A stretch of 64,000 bases of DNA, from NCBI GenBank assembly GCA_963795195.1, contig CAWCGU010000006.1, forward strand, positions 1,550,001-1,614,000, given 5' to 3'. A program made the translations under genes and the position numbers. Positions 51,098-59,828 of this stretch are shown one piece after another. This DNA is from CAWCGU01 sp963795195 (GTDB taxonomy: Bacteria; Actinomycetota; Thermoleophilia; Solirubrobacterales; 70-9). The first letter of the stretch is position 1. Each line of letters opens with the position of its first letter. Under the pieces are notes generated by a model. It saw only the letters and a program-made list of their open reading frames with translations. It was not told the origin of the DNA and searched no databases.

Positions 51098-52207
51098 TCA
51101 GTTGGGGATCTTGATCACTACGGTGAACTTCTCACCGATGTCGGCGATGCGGGTGCTGCTGGCTATCGCGACGCCGTCGACCTCGGCCTCTCCCCCGGCC
51201 TTGCCGAGCGCCTTGCAGACCTCCGACTGGGTGCGGACGGGTTCGCCGTCGATCCTGGTGATCAAGTCGCCGGGAAATATGTTGGTGTCGTCCGCGGGTC
51301 CCTTGCGCTCGGTGGAAAGCACGTACATGCCTCCGTCGAGCTTCAGCTCTTCGACGTGCTCGGCGGCCTCAGTCGGCGTGAAGCCCGCTTCCTTGAGCTT
51401 GTCGCTGAGGAAGATCTGGAATTCCTGGGCGAGGTCCACCTCCTCAAGCGGACGCAGCAGCCAGCCCTCGTTGAGCGGGTTCTCGCCGTCGGCCAGATCC
51501 TCAGCGACGCCGCGCAGGCGCTGGCTCGGCACGGCGTAGGAGGGCGTGCGCTCGCTGAGGTCGCTGACAACAAGCAGGCCGATCGCGTCGCCGCTGGCGT
51601 CAAGCAGAGCGCCGCCGCTGAACTCCGGTTCGAGAGACGCGTCGAACTCGATCAACGACGGGAATGACGGCAGGATCGGCGTCAGCTCGGTGTCCTCGAT
51701 TGCCGGATCGGTGACGACGCCCCGGCTGGCCTTGACCGTCCCGCTCTCGGCTCCGCCGAATTCGCTTCCATAACCGACCGCGGTCACCGGCTCCTGCGCC
51801 TCCACCTCATTTGAGGCGCCGAGGGGAAGTGCTTGCAGGCCCTTCAGCGAACCCGCGTCGTTGCTCGCCAGCTCGAGCACTGCGACGTCGTCGCATGGAG
51901 CCATCCCGGCGATCCTCGCCCCGATCGGCGTCGCCCCTGAGCCGGCGCTGACGAGGAGGTCCTCGGCGGAGTTGACGTTGGAGGCGCTGGTCAGCACCAA
52001 GCGCTTGTCGAGGTCGTAGACGAAGCCGGAGCCGCCGACGGGGATTCCCAGGCGCTGGGCGGAGACCTGGACGACGGCTTGGGTTGCGGCGCCTGTGGGG
52101 AGGGCGTCCTTCGAGGCGCTCGTGTCGTCGCCTGAATCGCCCCCGCACGCCGAAAGGCAGATCGAAACGACAGCGCACAGGGAGAGCGTCAAAGGCCGGA
52201 GGGGCAT
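51098..52207 (-). CDS. HtrA-like lipoprotein lacking the catalytic His (probable pseudo-protease)
   Basis: 369-residue trypsin/S1C-like protein with a C-terminal PDZ domain (FPGDLITRIDGEPVRTQSEV). A lipobox LSAC (Cys21) indicates membrane anchoring. Compared with the paralogue at 52438-53625, Asp107 (CDDVAVLEL) and Ser197 (EPEFSGGALL) remain, but the His of TNAHVV is replaced by Ser76 in TSASNV. The surrounding GNSGG is also altered to EFSGG. It may regulate or scaffold its intact neighbour. I chose the ATG at 52205-52207, which gives a standard lipoprotein signal. Confidence 0.82.
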   Translation of the reverse strand: MPLRPLTLSLCAVVSICLSACGGDSGDDTSASKDALPTGAATQAVVQVSAQRLGIPVGGSGFVYDLDKRLVLTSASNVNSAEDLLVSAGSGATPIGARIAGMAPCDDVAVLELASNDAGSLKGLQALPLGASNEVEAQEPVTAVGYGSEFGGAESGTVKASRGVVTDPAIEDTELTPILPSFPSLIEFDASLEPEFSGGALLDASGDAIGLLVVSDLSERTPSYAVPSQRLRGVAEDLADGENPLNEGWLLRPLEEVDLAQEFQIFLSDKLKEAGFTPTEAAEHVEELKLDGGMYVLSTERKGPADDTNIFPGDLITRIDGEPVRTQSEVCKALGKAGGEAEVDGVAIASSTRIADIGEKFTVVIKIPN

Positions 52208-52231
52208 CGGCGGGAGTCTAGAAAGGGGGTG

Positions 52232-52257
52232 TGTGACTTTCCGTCCCGCATAGGGAC
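52232..52257. repeat. TGTGACTTTCCGTCCC element with hairpin, copy 2
   Basis: The 16-base sequence of 48379-48394 recurs at 52232-52247, here followed by the hairpin GTCCC-GCATA-GGGAC (52243-52257), which resembles the inner stem of the repeat at 37265-37309. It lies just upstream of the pseudo-protease gene. Confidence 0.55.
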
Positions 52258-52267
52258 GCAACTTCCC

Positions 52268-52430
52268 AAACCGCCTCCCGAGAGCGGTTTTGGCGCCAGA
52301 GCCATTCCCTTGATGCTGCCGTTCGCTCGCCCCCCGGCCGGCTCAGCGAGAGAACCTCGCCCCAAGACGCGAACCGGCCGCCCGAGGGCGGCCGGTCGCT
52401 ACGTCTTTGGCACGGCGCCCTCAGGCGCCG
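52268..52430 (-). terminator. Cluster of three hairpins after the HtrA gene
   Basis: Three inverted repeats lie between the HtrA stop and the upstream end of the pseudo-protease: CGGCGCC-CTCA-GGCGCCG (52413-52430), ACCGGCCGCCC/GGGCGGCCGGT (52373-52396) and AAACCGC/GCGGTTT (52268-52290). None is followed by a clear T tract, so this is a probable strong-structure terminator region. Confidence 0.5.
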
Positions 52431-52437
52431 GACTCGA

Positions 52438-53625
52438 CTACGGGGTGCTCGTCGTCGACGACGTCGTCGCCGGGGTCGTGCTGGTCATCGCGACCTGGTC
52501 CTCCGGGATCTTCATTTCGACCCGGAACGGGGACTCGTCGATCAGCTGGTCGACGGTGCCGCTGGCGACGAACTGGCCGTCGATCTGCAGCGTCTGACCG
52601 GGGCTGGCGCTCTCCAGGATCTTGCAGACCTGGGGAATCGTCTTGACCGAGCTTCCGTTGATCTCCTTGATCAGGTCACCCTGGACGATCTGCGCCTTGG
52701 CGGCCGGTGAACCGGGCTCCGAGCCGAGGTTGTAGAGACCCTTGTCTCCACTGCCGACGATGCTGTTGGCGACACGAACGGCGAGCCCGGACGAGATGCC
52801 GAACTGCTCGATCAGGTCCACCGCGAGCTCTTCGGGCGGAACGAACTCCAGCGGCAGCAGATTCCAGCCGAGAGCGACCTGGTCCTGGCCGGCCTCCAGC
52901 GTCGGCAGGATCGACTTGACGTGGTCGATCGAGATCGCGTACGACTGACCTTCGACGACATCGCTGCCGGCCGAGCTCAGCGTGTTGATGCCGACGACCT
53001 CTCCGGCTTCGTTGATCAGCGGACCGCCGCTGTTACCGGGGTTGACCGTCGCCGTGTGCTGAATCAGCTGCGGGTACTCCGGCAGGTCGGGGCTGATCTC
53101 GTTGCCGACCACATCGGCGTTGGAGACCTCACCGGTGGTCGATGTGATACTTGCCGAACCGGAACGCTGCGCCGTGATCGGGAACCCGAGGGCAACCACC
53201 TCGTCGGCTGACTCGACGGTTGCCGACTCGCCGAGCGGCATCGTCACGAGATCCGGTGGTGCGTTGACCAACTCGAGGACAGCGAGGTCCTGACAAGGTG
53301 CGGTGCCAACCCGACGCGCGGTCACGTTGTCACCCTCAACCTCAGCGGTGATCGTCGAGAGACCCTGCACCACATGGGCGTTGGTCAGGACGCGAGCGCC
53401 GGCATCGGTGCTGTAGAGCACACCGGTTCCGCCGACCTTCGCGTCGCCGAGGCGACCGCTGAGCTTCACGGTCGCAGGCGTCGCCTTCGCGATGATCTCC
53501 TGGGACGTCAGGACCACTGGCTCCGTTGTGCCGCCGCCATCGTCTTCGTCGCCCCCGCCGCAGCCGACGAGTACTGCACTCGCCACGCCAATCGCCAGGA
53601 ACAACCTAAATGCACTGCTGTTCAT
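52438..53625 (-). CDS. S1C serine protease with PDZ domain (HtrA-like lipoprotein)
   Basis: 395-residue DegP/HtrA-type protease, expected to degrade or refold misfolded envelope proteins. Triad: His84 in TNAHVV, Asp113 in CQDLAVLEL and Ser199 in PGNSGGPL. A PDZ domain occupies the last third (QIVQGDLIKEINGSSVK). The lipobox LVGC (Cys22) predicts a lipid anchor. ATG at 53623-53625 is chosen because GGAGG lies 6 bases upstream; longer in-frame starts lack one. CCCCTGAGGGG at 53707 is a possible regulator site in the promoter. Confidence 0.9.
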   Translation of the reverse strand: MNSSAFRLFLAIGVASAVLVGCGGGDEDDGGGTTEPVVLTSQEIIAKATPATVKLSGRLGDAKVGGTGVLYSTDAGARVLTNAHVVQGLSTITAEVEGDNVTARRVGTAPCQDLAVLELVNAPPDLVTMPLGESATVESADEVVALGFPITAQRSGSASITSTTGEVSNADVVGNEISPDLPEYPQLIQHTATVNPGNSGGPLINEAGEVVGINTLSSAGSDVVEGQSYAISIDHVKSILPTLEAGQDQVALGWNLLPLEFVPPEELAVDLIEQFGISSGLAVRVANSIVGSGDKGLYNLGSEPGSPAAKAQIVQGDLIKEINGSSVKTIPQVCKILESASPGQTLQIDGQFVASGTVDQLIDESPFRVEMKIPEDQVAMTSTTPATTSSTTSTP

Positions 53626-53706
53626 CACACCTCCAAGGGCTGTGATCCACCGATTCCGGTGGGATTGTCTGTCTGCCCCGAGGGCCGGGGTCCATTTCAC
53701 CCGGCT

Positions 53707-53717
53707 CCCCTGAGGGG
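53707..53717. promoter_or_regulatory. CCCCTGAGGGG palindrome upstream of HtrA
   Basis: Perfect 11-base palindrome about 80 bases upstream of the protease start; a similar one is at 59752-59763. A stress or LuxR-type regulator site is possible, not shown. Confidence 0.35.
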
Positions 53718-53852
53718 GTGGTACCGGACGCCCAATCTGGGCGCAACATATCCGACTCGGGCGGATGCCGCTTTGTTACACACAATGCGCAATCCCGCAT
53801 CAGCGGCGGAGTTCTCCGGGCTTGTCGGATTTACCAACGTGTACAACGACTG

Positions 53853-55190
53853 CTAGGCGGCACGCAGGTTCGTGTCCGCACCGCCGTCATCGAGCCAGAT
53901 CACCTGGTCGCGCCCGGGGCCGACGCCAACGACCCGCACGGGCACGCCCGCCAAATCCTCGATCGCCCGCAGATACTGCTGGGCCTCTGCGGGCAAATCC
54001 GACTGCGAGCGGCATCCGGCCACGTCGCCTTCGAAGCCTGGCAGCTCCTCATACTCGGCTTCGGCGGTGTGGAGGATCGACTGGTGATACGGAAACTCGT
54101 CGAAAACGGCGCCCTCGGGATGGCGGTAGCGAACTGCGATCCGCAGCGGGTCGATCCCTGACAGAACGTCGAGCTTCGTGATCGCGAGCGCGTCCATGCC
54201 GTTCAGGCGAGCGGCGTAGCGAAGGGCGATCGCGTCGAGCCAGCCGCAGCGCCGCGGGCGCCCAGTGGTCGTTCCGAACTCGTGCCCGCGCTCGCGCAGG
54301 CGCTCGCCGATCTCCTCGTCGAGCTCGGTCGGGAAAGGGCCCGCCCCAACCCTGGTCGCATAGGCCTTGGCGACACCCCAGACCTCGTTGATGTCCTTGG
54401 GTCCGACGCCCGCCCCCACGCAGGCGGCCCCGGCGATCGGATTGGAGGAGGTCACAAACGGATAAGTACCGTGGTCGAGGTCGAGCAGGGTCGCCTGCGC
54501 GCCCTCGAAAAGGACCGTGCGACCGCTGTCCAGAGCCGTCCAGCAGAGTCGTGCAGTGTCTGCGATGTGCGGCTCGAGCCGATGGCCGTAGGCGACGTAC
54601 TCCTCGGCGATCGCGTGCAGGTCGATTGCGTCGAGGTCGAACTCCGGGTGCTTTTCGAGCTGCTTCTCGATCGCGCGAAGCGAGTGCTGTTTGGGCGTCA
54701 GCGCGGCGAGGATCTTTTTTCGCAGGATCTTCGGATCGAGCAGGTCCTGAACACGGATCCCGAGGCGCGCCGCCTTGTCCTGGTAGCAGGGCCCGATACC
54801 GCGCCGCGTGGTCCCGATCGAGAGCTTGCCCAGCTTGAGCTCGCCGGCCGTGTCGAGCAACACGTGGTAGGGCATGATCACGTGGGCATTGGCTGAGAGC
54901 TTGAGGCCGCTGACGTCGATGCGCTGGCGCTTGAGCCCCTCGATCTCGTCGCAGAGGATCTTCGGATCGACCACGACGCCGTTGCCGATCACGCAGGTCT
55001 TCCCCGGATGGAGGATCCCCGAGGGGATCAGGTGGAACTTGAAGGTCTCGCCGTCGCGAACGATGGTGTGCCCAGCGTTGTTTCCGCCCTGGAAGCGCAC
55101 GATCACGTCGGCCTGATCCGCGAGCAGGTCGACGACCTTCCCCTTGCCCTCATCACCCCACTGGGCGCCGACTATGGCTATTCCTGGCAT
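53853..55190 (-). CDS. purA: Adenylosuccinate synthetase
   Basis: GTP-dependent enzyme joining IMP and aspartate in AMP synthesis, 445 residues. GAQWGDEGKGKVVDLLA is the N-terminal P-loop, GGNNAGHT the IMP loop, and LKLSANAHVIMPYH, TTRRGIGPCYQDK and TTTGRPRRCGWLD the remaining blocks. Housekeeping gene; the upstream side faces the DnaC-like gene across a 51-base spacer. Confidence 0.97.
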   Translation of the reverse strand: MPGIAIVGAQWGDEGKGKVVDLLADQADVIVRFQGGNNAGHTIVRDGETFKFHLIPSGILHPGKTCVIGNGVVVDPKILCDEIEGLKRQRIDVSGLKLSANAHVIMPYHVLLDTAGELKLGKLSIGTTRRGIGPCYQDKAARLGIRVQDLLDPKILRKKILAALTPKQHSLRAIEKQLEKHPEFDLDAIDLHAIAEEYVAYGHRLEPHIADTARLCWTALDSGRTVLFEGAQATLLDLDHGTYPFVTSSNPIAGAACVGAGVGPKDINEVWGVAKAYATRVGAGPFPTELDEEIGERLRERGHEFGTTTGRPRRCGWLDAIALRYAARLNGMDALAITKLDVLSGIDPLRIAVRYRHPEGAVFDEFPYHQSILHTAEAEYEELPGFEGDVAGCRSQSDLPAEAQQYLRAIEDLAGVPVRVVGVGPGRDQVIWLDDGGADTNLRAA

Positions 55191-55241
55191 CGCGACCGAT
55201 GATTATGGGGGAATTCGCGGAGTTTCCGGCCTCAGGCCGCT

Positions 55242-55967
55242 TCAGGCGACCCTGTAGCGCTGATCATCGCCGAAAAGCGGCAGCGGATCGCCGCAGATCT
55301 CAGCGAGACGCGAAACGGTGCGTGGGCCGATCTGCTCCTCGAGCAGCGACTCGTCGAGGTTGGTGGTGACGACAATTGAGCGCTGCGTCTCGTAGCGCTC
55401 GTTGATGAGCGCGTAGAGCTGCTCCAGGACCCAATCGGAGCGCTTCTCGGCGCCGAGATCGTCGATGTGGAGCAGGTCGACGGAGACGAGGCGCCCAAAA
55501 AAACGCAGGTAGGAGTCCTCGCCCGCCTCGCCCTCATAGGTTCGCCGAATCCGCGCGAGCAGCTGCGGCAACGAGTAGATCGCGACCGTGCGGCCCGCCT
55601 CGAGCGCCGAGCGCGAGACGAGCATCGCCAGGCTCGTCTTGCCGGTGCCGACGTCCCCCATCAGCCAGAGCCCGCGACCCTCCTCGAGCCGGTCGTCGAG
55701 ATGCTCGACGAACGAGCGGATCTCCGCCACCACAGGCGCCGACGCAGGTGCGGCGGCCAAGCTCGAGACCGGAGGCCGGTCGAAGCTGACGCCGCGGAAC
55801 TTGGCCGGGATCACCGAGGCGACGCCGTGCAGGCGGGCGTTGGCGATGCGCCGCTCGCGGCAGTCGCAGGGCCGTGCCACGTTTTCGGGCCCCAGCAGCC
55901 ATCCGGACCCGTCGCAGGTCCCGAACGGGCAGGCTGCGCCTGCGCTCGGTCGCTCGCGGCCGCTCAC
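55242..55967 (-). CDS. DnaC-like ATP-binding helicase loader
   Basis: 241-residue AAA+ ATPase of the DnaC/IstB type, probably loading the DnaB helicase. Walker A is MGDVGTGKTSLAM and Walker B LLHIDDLGAEK, followed by sensor-like TTNLDESLLEE. The N-terminus has a four-Cys zinc-like cluster (CPFGTC and CDCRER). ATG overlaps the dnaB stop by four bases, consistent with a functional pair. Confidence 0.88.
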   Translation of the reverse strand: MSGRERPSAGAACPFGTCDGSGWLLGPENVARPCDCRERRIANARLHGVASVIPAKFRGVSFDRPPVSSLAAAPASAPVVAEIRSFVEHLDDRLEEGRGLWLMGDVGTGKTSLAMLVSRSALEAGRTVAIYSLPQLLARIRRTYEGEAGEDSYLRFFGRLVSVDLLHIDDLGAEKRSDWVLEQLYALINERYETQRSIVVTTNLDESLLEEQIGPRTVSRLAEICGDPLPLFGDDQRYRVA

Positions 55968-57370
55968 GCCGACTCGGCCAAGTCCTCACCGGGCCGCTGC
56001 TCGACCGGGCGCCTCTCGCCGGAGTATGTGGCGAACTTGGGAAAGTTCGGAAGCCAGGCGAGCTTGACGGTGTCGATCGGCCCGTTGCGGTGCTTGCGCA
56101 CGATCAGCTCGGCCATATTCTGATCCTCGGTATCGGGGTTATAGACCTCGTCGCGGTAGATGAAGGCGACGACGTCGGCGTCCTGCTCGATGTTTCCCGA
56201 TTCGCGCAGGTCGGAGAGGATCGGCCGCTTGTCGGGGCGCTGCTCGGGGGCACGCGAAAGCTGTGAGAGCGCGACCACCGGGACGTGCAGCTCACGCGCC
56301 AGGAGCTTCAGTCCACGGCTGATCTGACCGACCTGCTCGACGCGGTTTTGGCGCGGGTCGTCGGCCCGCATCAGCTGTACGTAGTCAACGATGATCAGCG
56401 CCAGGCCATCCTCATGGCCGTTGGCCTTCTCCTGGGAGTGCAGCCGTCGCGCCTTGGCGCGCAGGTCGAGCAGGCTCAGGTCGGCAGAGTCGTCAAGCCA
56501 GAGCGGTGCCTCGTTGAGCTTGTTGCAGGCGCGCAGCATTCCCGGCCAGTCGCGGGCGGCCACCTGGCCCTTGCGCAGCCGGTCGCCGGGAATCCTCGCC
56601 TGCGAGGCGATGAAGCGGTCGGCGAGTTCGACCTGGGACATCTCGAGCGAGAAGAATGCGACCGGACCCCCCTTGATCGCGACGTTCTCGGCGATGTTGC
56701 AAACGAGCGAGCTCTTACCCATCGAGGGGCGGGCCGCGATCACGATCAGGTTCTCGCGCTGAAAGCCGCCGGTGAGCTCGTCGAGCTTCTTGAAGCCGGT
56801 CGCGGTCCCCGTGATCGAGCCGTCGCCCTTGGAGAGCGCCTCGAGCCGCTCGAGCTCCTCCTGGAGGACCTCGGAAATCTCGCGGAAGTCGCTCGCATTC
56901 TCCTCGTGGGCGACCTCGAACAGCATCTTCTCGGCCCGCTCGACGAGATCACGCGGGATTCCCTCGCGGCCGTGGACCGACTGCTGGATCTCCTGTGCCG
57001 CCCGCAGCAGCCGTCGCAGCAGCGAGTTCTCCTTGACGATCTGGGCGTAGTGCGCCGCGTTCCCCGGAGCCGGGGTGCTCGAGGCCAGCAGCGCAACCTC
57101 CTCGCGCCCACCGGCGGCCTCCAGCTGCCCTGTCTGGGTCAGCAACTCGGTGATGGTCAGCGCGTCGATCGGTTCGCGGCGCTCGTGCTGTTGCTTGATC
57201 GCCCTGAAGACGACCCGGTGACGCTCGCGGTAGAAGTCTTCGACCTCGAGCCGAACATCGCTGACGACGCGATCGACGACGTCTGCGACCATCATCGCCC
57301 CGAGCACAGCCTCCTCCGCCTCCAGGTTCTGGGGCGGGACATGCGCTTGTGCTGTTGCGTTCGTGGCCAT
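55964..57370 (-). CDS. dnaB: Replicative DNA helicase
   Basis: Hexameric DnaB helicase, 468 residues from the chosen start. PPQNLEAEEAVLGAMM begins the N-terminal domain; ARPSMGKSSLVCNIA is Walker A in the RecA core, with SLEMSQVEL, IIVDYVQLM (Walker B) and LSQLSRAPEQRPDKRP following. I chose the ATG at 57368-57370, which begins nearest the conserved domain; an ATG ending at 57397 is also possible. No intein is present. Confidence 0.95.
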   Translation of the reverse strand: MATNATAQAHVPPQNLEAEEAVLGAMMVADVVDRVVSDVRLEVEDFYRERHRVVFRAIKQQHERREPIDALTITELLTQTGQLEAAGGREEVALLASSTPAPGNAAHYAQIVKENSLLRRLLRAAQEIQQSVHGREGIPRDLVERAEKMLFEVAHEENASDFREISEVLQEELERLEALSKGDGSITGTATGFKKLDELTGGFQRENLIVIAARPSMGKSSLVCNIAENVAIKGGPVAFFSLEMSQVELADRFIASQARIPGDRLRKGQVAARDWPGMLRACNKLNEAPLWLDDSADLSLLDLRAKARRLHSQEKANGHEDGLALIIVDYVQLMRADDPRQNRVEQVGQISRGLKLLARELHVPVVALSQLSRAPEQRPDKRPILSDLRESGNIEQDADVVAFIYRDEVYNPDTEDQNMAELIVRKHRNGPIDTVKLAWLPNFPKFATYSGERRPVEQRPGEDLAESA

Positions 57371-57607
57371 CTCGATTGCTTTCGCCGGGGGTCTCATTTA
57401 CTAAAGCCCTCAGCCATGAGGATCGACCCCCGTCCGGCGGAAGAAAGCACAGCTGCCGCAAGCGCGTGGGCGGCGAAGCGGGAGTTTGCGGCGTAACCTT
57501 TTTTCCCGGCGACTCCTGAACGGCAACCACGGGCGATCAGTCCCGTTTCGTGAGTTCAAGACCGGCGGCCACCCGGGGAGGAGTCGCTGGCACCTTCGTC
57601 TGCGAGC

Positions 57608-58396
57608 TCACCGGATCCGCACCGGCGTGCCGATCGGCATCAGGCCAGTGAGCCTCGTGATCGCCTCGTTCGGCACGCGTATGCAGCCGTGCGAGGGCCG
57701 GCCGGGGATCAGGTAGGGCTGATTCGTGCCGTGGATGCCGACGACCCCACCTCCGGGCCAGTCGCTGAGGCTGGCGTAGGCGCTGGTGCCAAACGCCCAC
57801 GGCCCGTACGTTCCGCCTGGGTCCGCCACCTCGATCAGTTCACGGATCCAGAACTGGCCCGCCGGCGTGGGGGTGCTTGGGGAACCGACCCCGATTCGGG
57901 ATTGCCAGATCCGGCGCCCGGCCCGAAAGAGGATGGCGCGCTGGCGCTGACGATCCACCAGCAAGCGAGTGCGGACGAGGTGAAGGTGGCCAAGGGCGGA
58001 GTCCCGCACCCAACCCGTCCGCCCGTTGGGCCGCATTGGGATTCGGACGTTCAACCAGGCACGTCCATCCGCTGCGGTCCAGCGACGCAGGACCAGGTAC
58101 ACCTCCGGGAAGCCGTCCTCGGTGACAGCGTGGACGCGCGCGACCCGCCCCGAACTTGCCGCAGGACGCTTCCGGATCAAAGCCCTGACCTTCGGATGAG
58201 CCCAATAGGTGGAAGTCCGCTCGTCGGAAAGAAGCTCGGCCCCAGCGATCCGCGGTTCGGTCCCAGCGTACGCCGGTCCGGTCGAGGCGAGTGACGGCAA
58301 GAGTGTCAGAGCGATGGCGCCCAGCGCGGCCCCGATCGTGATCGAGCGCCTGGTCACTAGACCAGCGAAGGCTGGACACTGGTCAGCGCTTCGCAC
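57608..58396 (-). CDS. L,D-transpeptidase family protein
   Basis: 262-residue YkuD-domain enzyme that forms 3-3 peptidoglycan cross-links or anchors proteins. The catalytic HGTN (His about 222) and SHGCIRV (His236, Cys238) motif is intact at the C-terminus. A signal peptide occupies the first 45 residues (SITIGAALGAIALTLLPSLA). The 210-base gap up to dnaB holds no other gene that I can see. Confidence 0.9.
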   Translation of the reverse strand: MRSADQCPAFAGLVTRRSITIGAALGAIALTLLPSLASTGPAYAGTEPRIAGAELLSDERTSTYWAHPKVRALIRKRPAASSGRVARVHAVTEDGFPEVYLVLRRWTAADGRAWLNVRIPMRPNGRTGWVRDSALGHLHLVRTRLLVDRQRQRAILFRAGRRIWQSRIGVGSPSTPTPAGQFWIRELIEVADPGGTYGPWAFGTSAYASLSDWPGGGVVGIHGTNQPYLIPGRPSHGCIRVPNEAITRLTGLMPIGTPVRIR

Positions 58397-58399
58397 CGG

Positions 58400-59609
58400 T
58401 CAGCCTGTGAAGTCCGGGACTCCCGGGACGTCGTCGGGGCCCCCAGAAAGCGTCGGGCGCTTGCATCGCCTGAACTGGTCCGACGTCACCGTCCGGTTGC
58501 CCAGGCGATCAACCGCCACGATCCTGATCGTGTGGCGACCGGCCGGCAGGCTCTCGGCCTTGATCGAGACCGAAAATCGCCCGTGGATGGCCCGCCTGAT
58601 CAGCTTGCCGTCGAGCAGAACGTCGATTCTTCGGATCCCCGACTCGTCGCGAGCCCTGATTTGAAATTTGAAGTCGCGAGCTATGCAGCGCTCTCCGCCG
58701 CCTCCCTCCGCCGCCGCCTCCGCCTCCGCCGCCGCCGCCGCCTCCTCCGCCGTCGCCGCCTCCGCCTCCGCCTCCGCCCGCCTCCTCCGCCTCCGCCGCC
58801 TCCCCGCCTCCGCCTCCGCCGTCAATCACGATGATCGGCGCATCGTCGTCGTCAGGCGGGTTGTTGCCGCCGCCGCCTCCGCCGGCGCCGGCGTCGCACT
58901 CGGCTCGGGTGATGACGTTGGTGTCGAGCGTGACCGCGCCGTTGCGGGCCAGAAGCCTGCCGTCAAACGTGGCCCCGGTACTTGCCGTGATCGACGTCAG
59001 GGCGACGATATTGCCCGTGAACTCGGTCGTCGTTCCAAGCGTCGCCGAGCTGCCGATCTGCCAGAAGACGTTGCATGACTGGGCGCCGTTGATGACGTTG
59101 ACGCTGCTTGCCGATGCCGTCGTCAGGGCGGACCCGACCTGGAGAATGAACACCGCATTGGAGTCACCCTGGGCATCGAGGGTCAGGGCGCCGGTCAGCT
59201 GAGCCGAGGACGCAAAGCAATAGACGCCGGAGGTGAGCGTGAGTCCACCCAGATCCTGGCCGGTCAGAACCGTGCCGCAGGCACGGCCGGCGAGGTCGTT
59301 GTAGGCAACGGTCAGGTCGGCCTGCGCCTGTGCAGCCACGGCGTTGCCTGCGTGGATCGTGCCGTTCACCACGCCCGGGGGAAATCCCGTCACGGCGGTG
59401 GCTGGGCTCACGCCGAGGTTCCCGTTGACCTCGGTGGGGCCAGTGTTGGTGACGGTGGAGCCGCCCAGGACGCCGAAAGCATCGGCTGTTCCGAGGACCA
59501 CCGGTGCCTGCGCCTGGGCATTGCCTGCGAGCGCGAGAGCCGCAACCATGGAGAGCGCCACAATGCTCGCTGCCGCTACGTGGAACTTGGCGGTGTGGTT
59601 GTCAGTCAA
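58400..59609 (-). CDS. Ice-binding-like (DUF3494) adhesin with frame disruption in the Gly-rich linker
   Basis: Secreted protein. A signal peptide (VALSMVAALALAGNAQA) is followed by a DUF3494 ice-binding-like beta-helix domain starting LGTADAFGVLGGSTVTNTG and ending about residue 235. A Gly-rich tract then runs into a break: in the CCC run 58704-58706, removal of one base joins the frame to RDFKFQIRARDESGIRRIDVL, an Ig-like C-terminal domain ending at 58400. Without it, the frame stops at 58509 after a low-complexity tail. TTG start with GAGGAGG 5-8 bases upstream. Low-complexity DNA makes an indel error or a real length change equally plausible. Confidence 0.82.
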
Positions 59610-59751
59610 CAGAACCTCCTCGGGTCGGTGGGCGGAGGGCCATCAACGACGAGTTGTCCTTCGGACATCCATGGTTGGTTTCTCCCACCCCCCACTATCG
59701 GGGTCACCGAACGAAGGCGCAATCCCCCGTACGAGTGAAATCCCTGAATAT

Positions 59752-59763
59752 CCCCTGGAGGGG
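59752..59763. promoter_or_regulatory. CCCCTGGAGGGG palindrome upstream of the DUF3494 gene
   Basis: Perfect palindrome about 145 bases upstream of the adhesin start, between it and the LuxR gene, and similar to the one at 53707. It may be an activator site. Confidence 0.35.
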
Positions 59764-59828
59764 CTCCTTTTCCAAGACGACCGTTCGCCCAGCGGCCGAC
59801 GGTCGAGAACGAACCCCCCCGGCAAGCC

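Noticed and set aside
57487..57520. T-run near 57500 as a terminator
   Set aside because: No stem precedes it; it is more likely part of the dnaB promoter region.
58690..58870. Possible CRISPR or tandem-repeat array in the GCC/CTC-rich block
   Set aside because: It is Gly-codon low complexity within a coding linker, without equal-length repeats and unique spacers.
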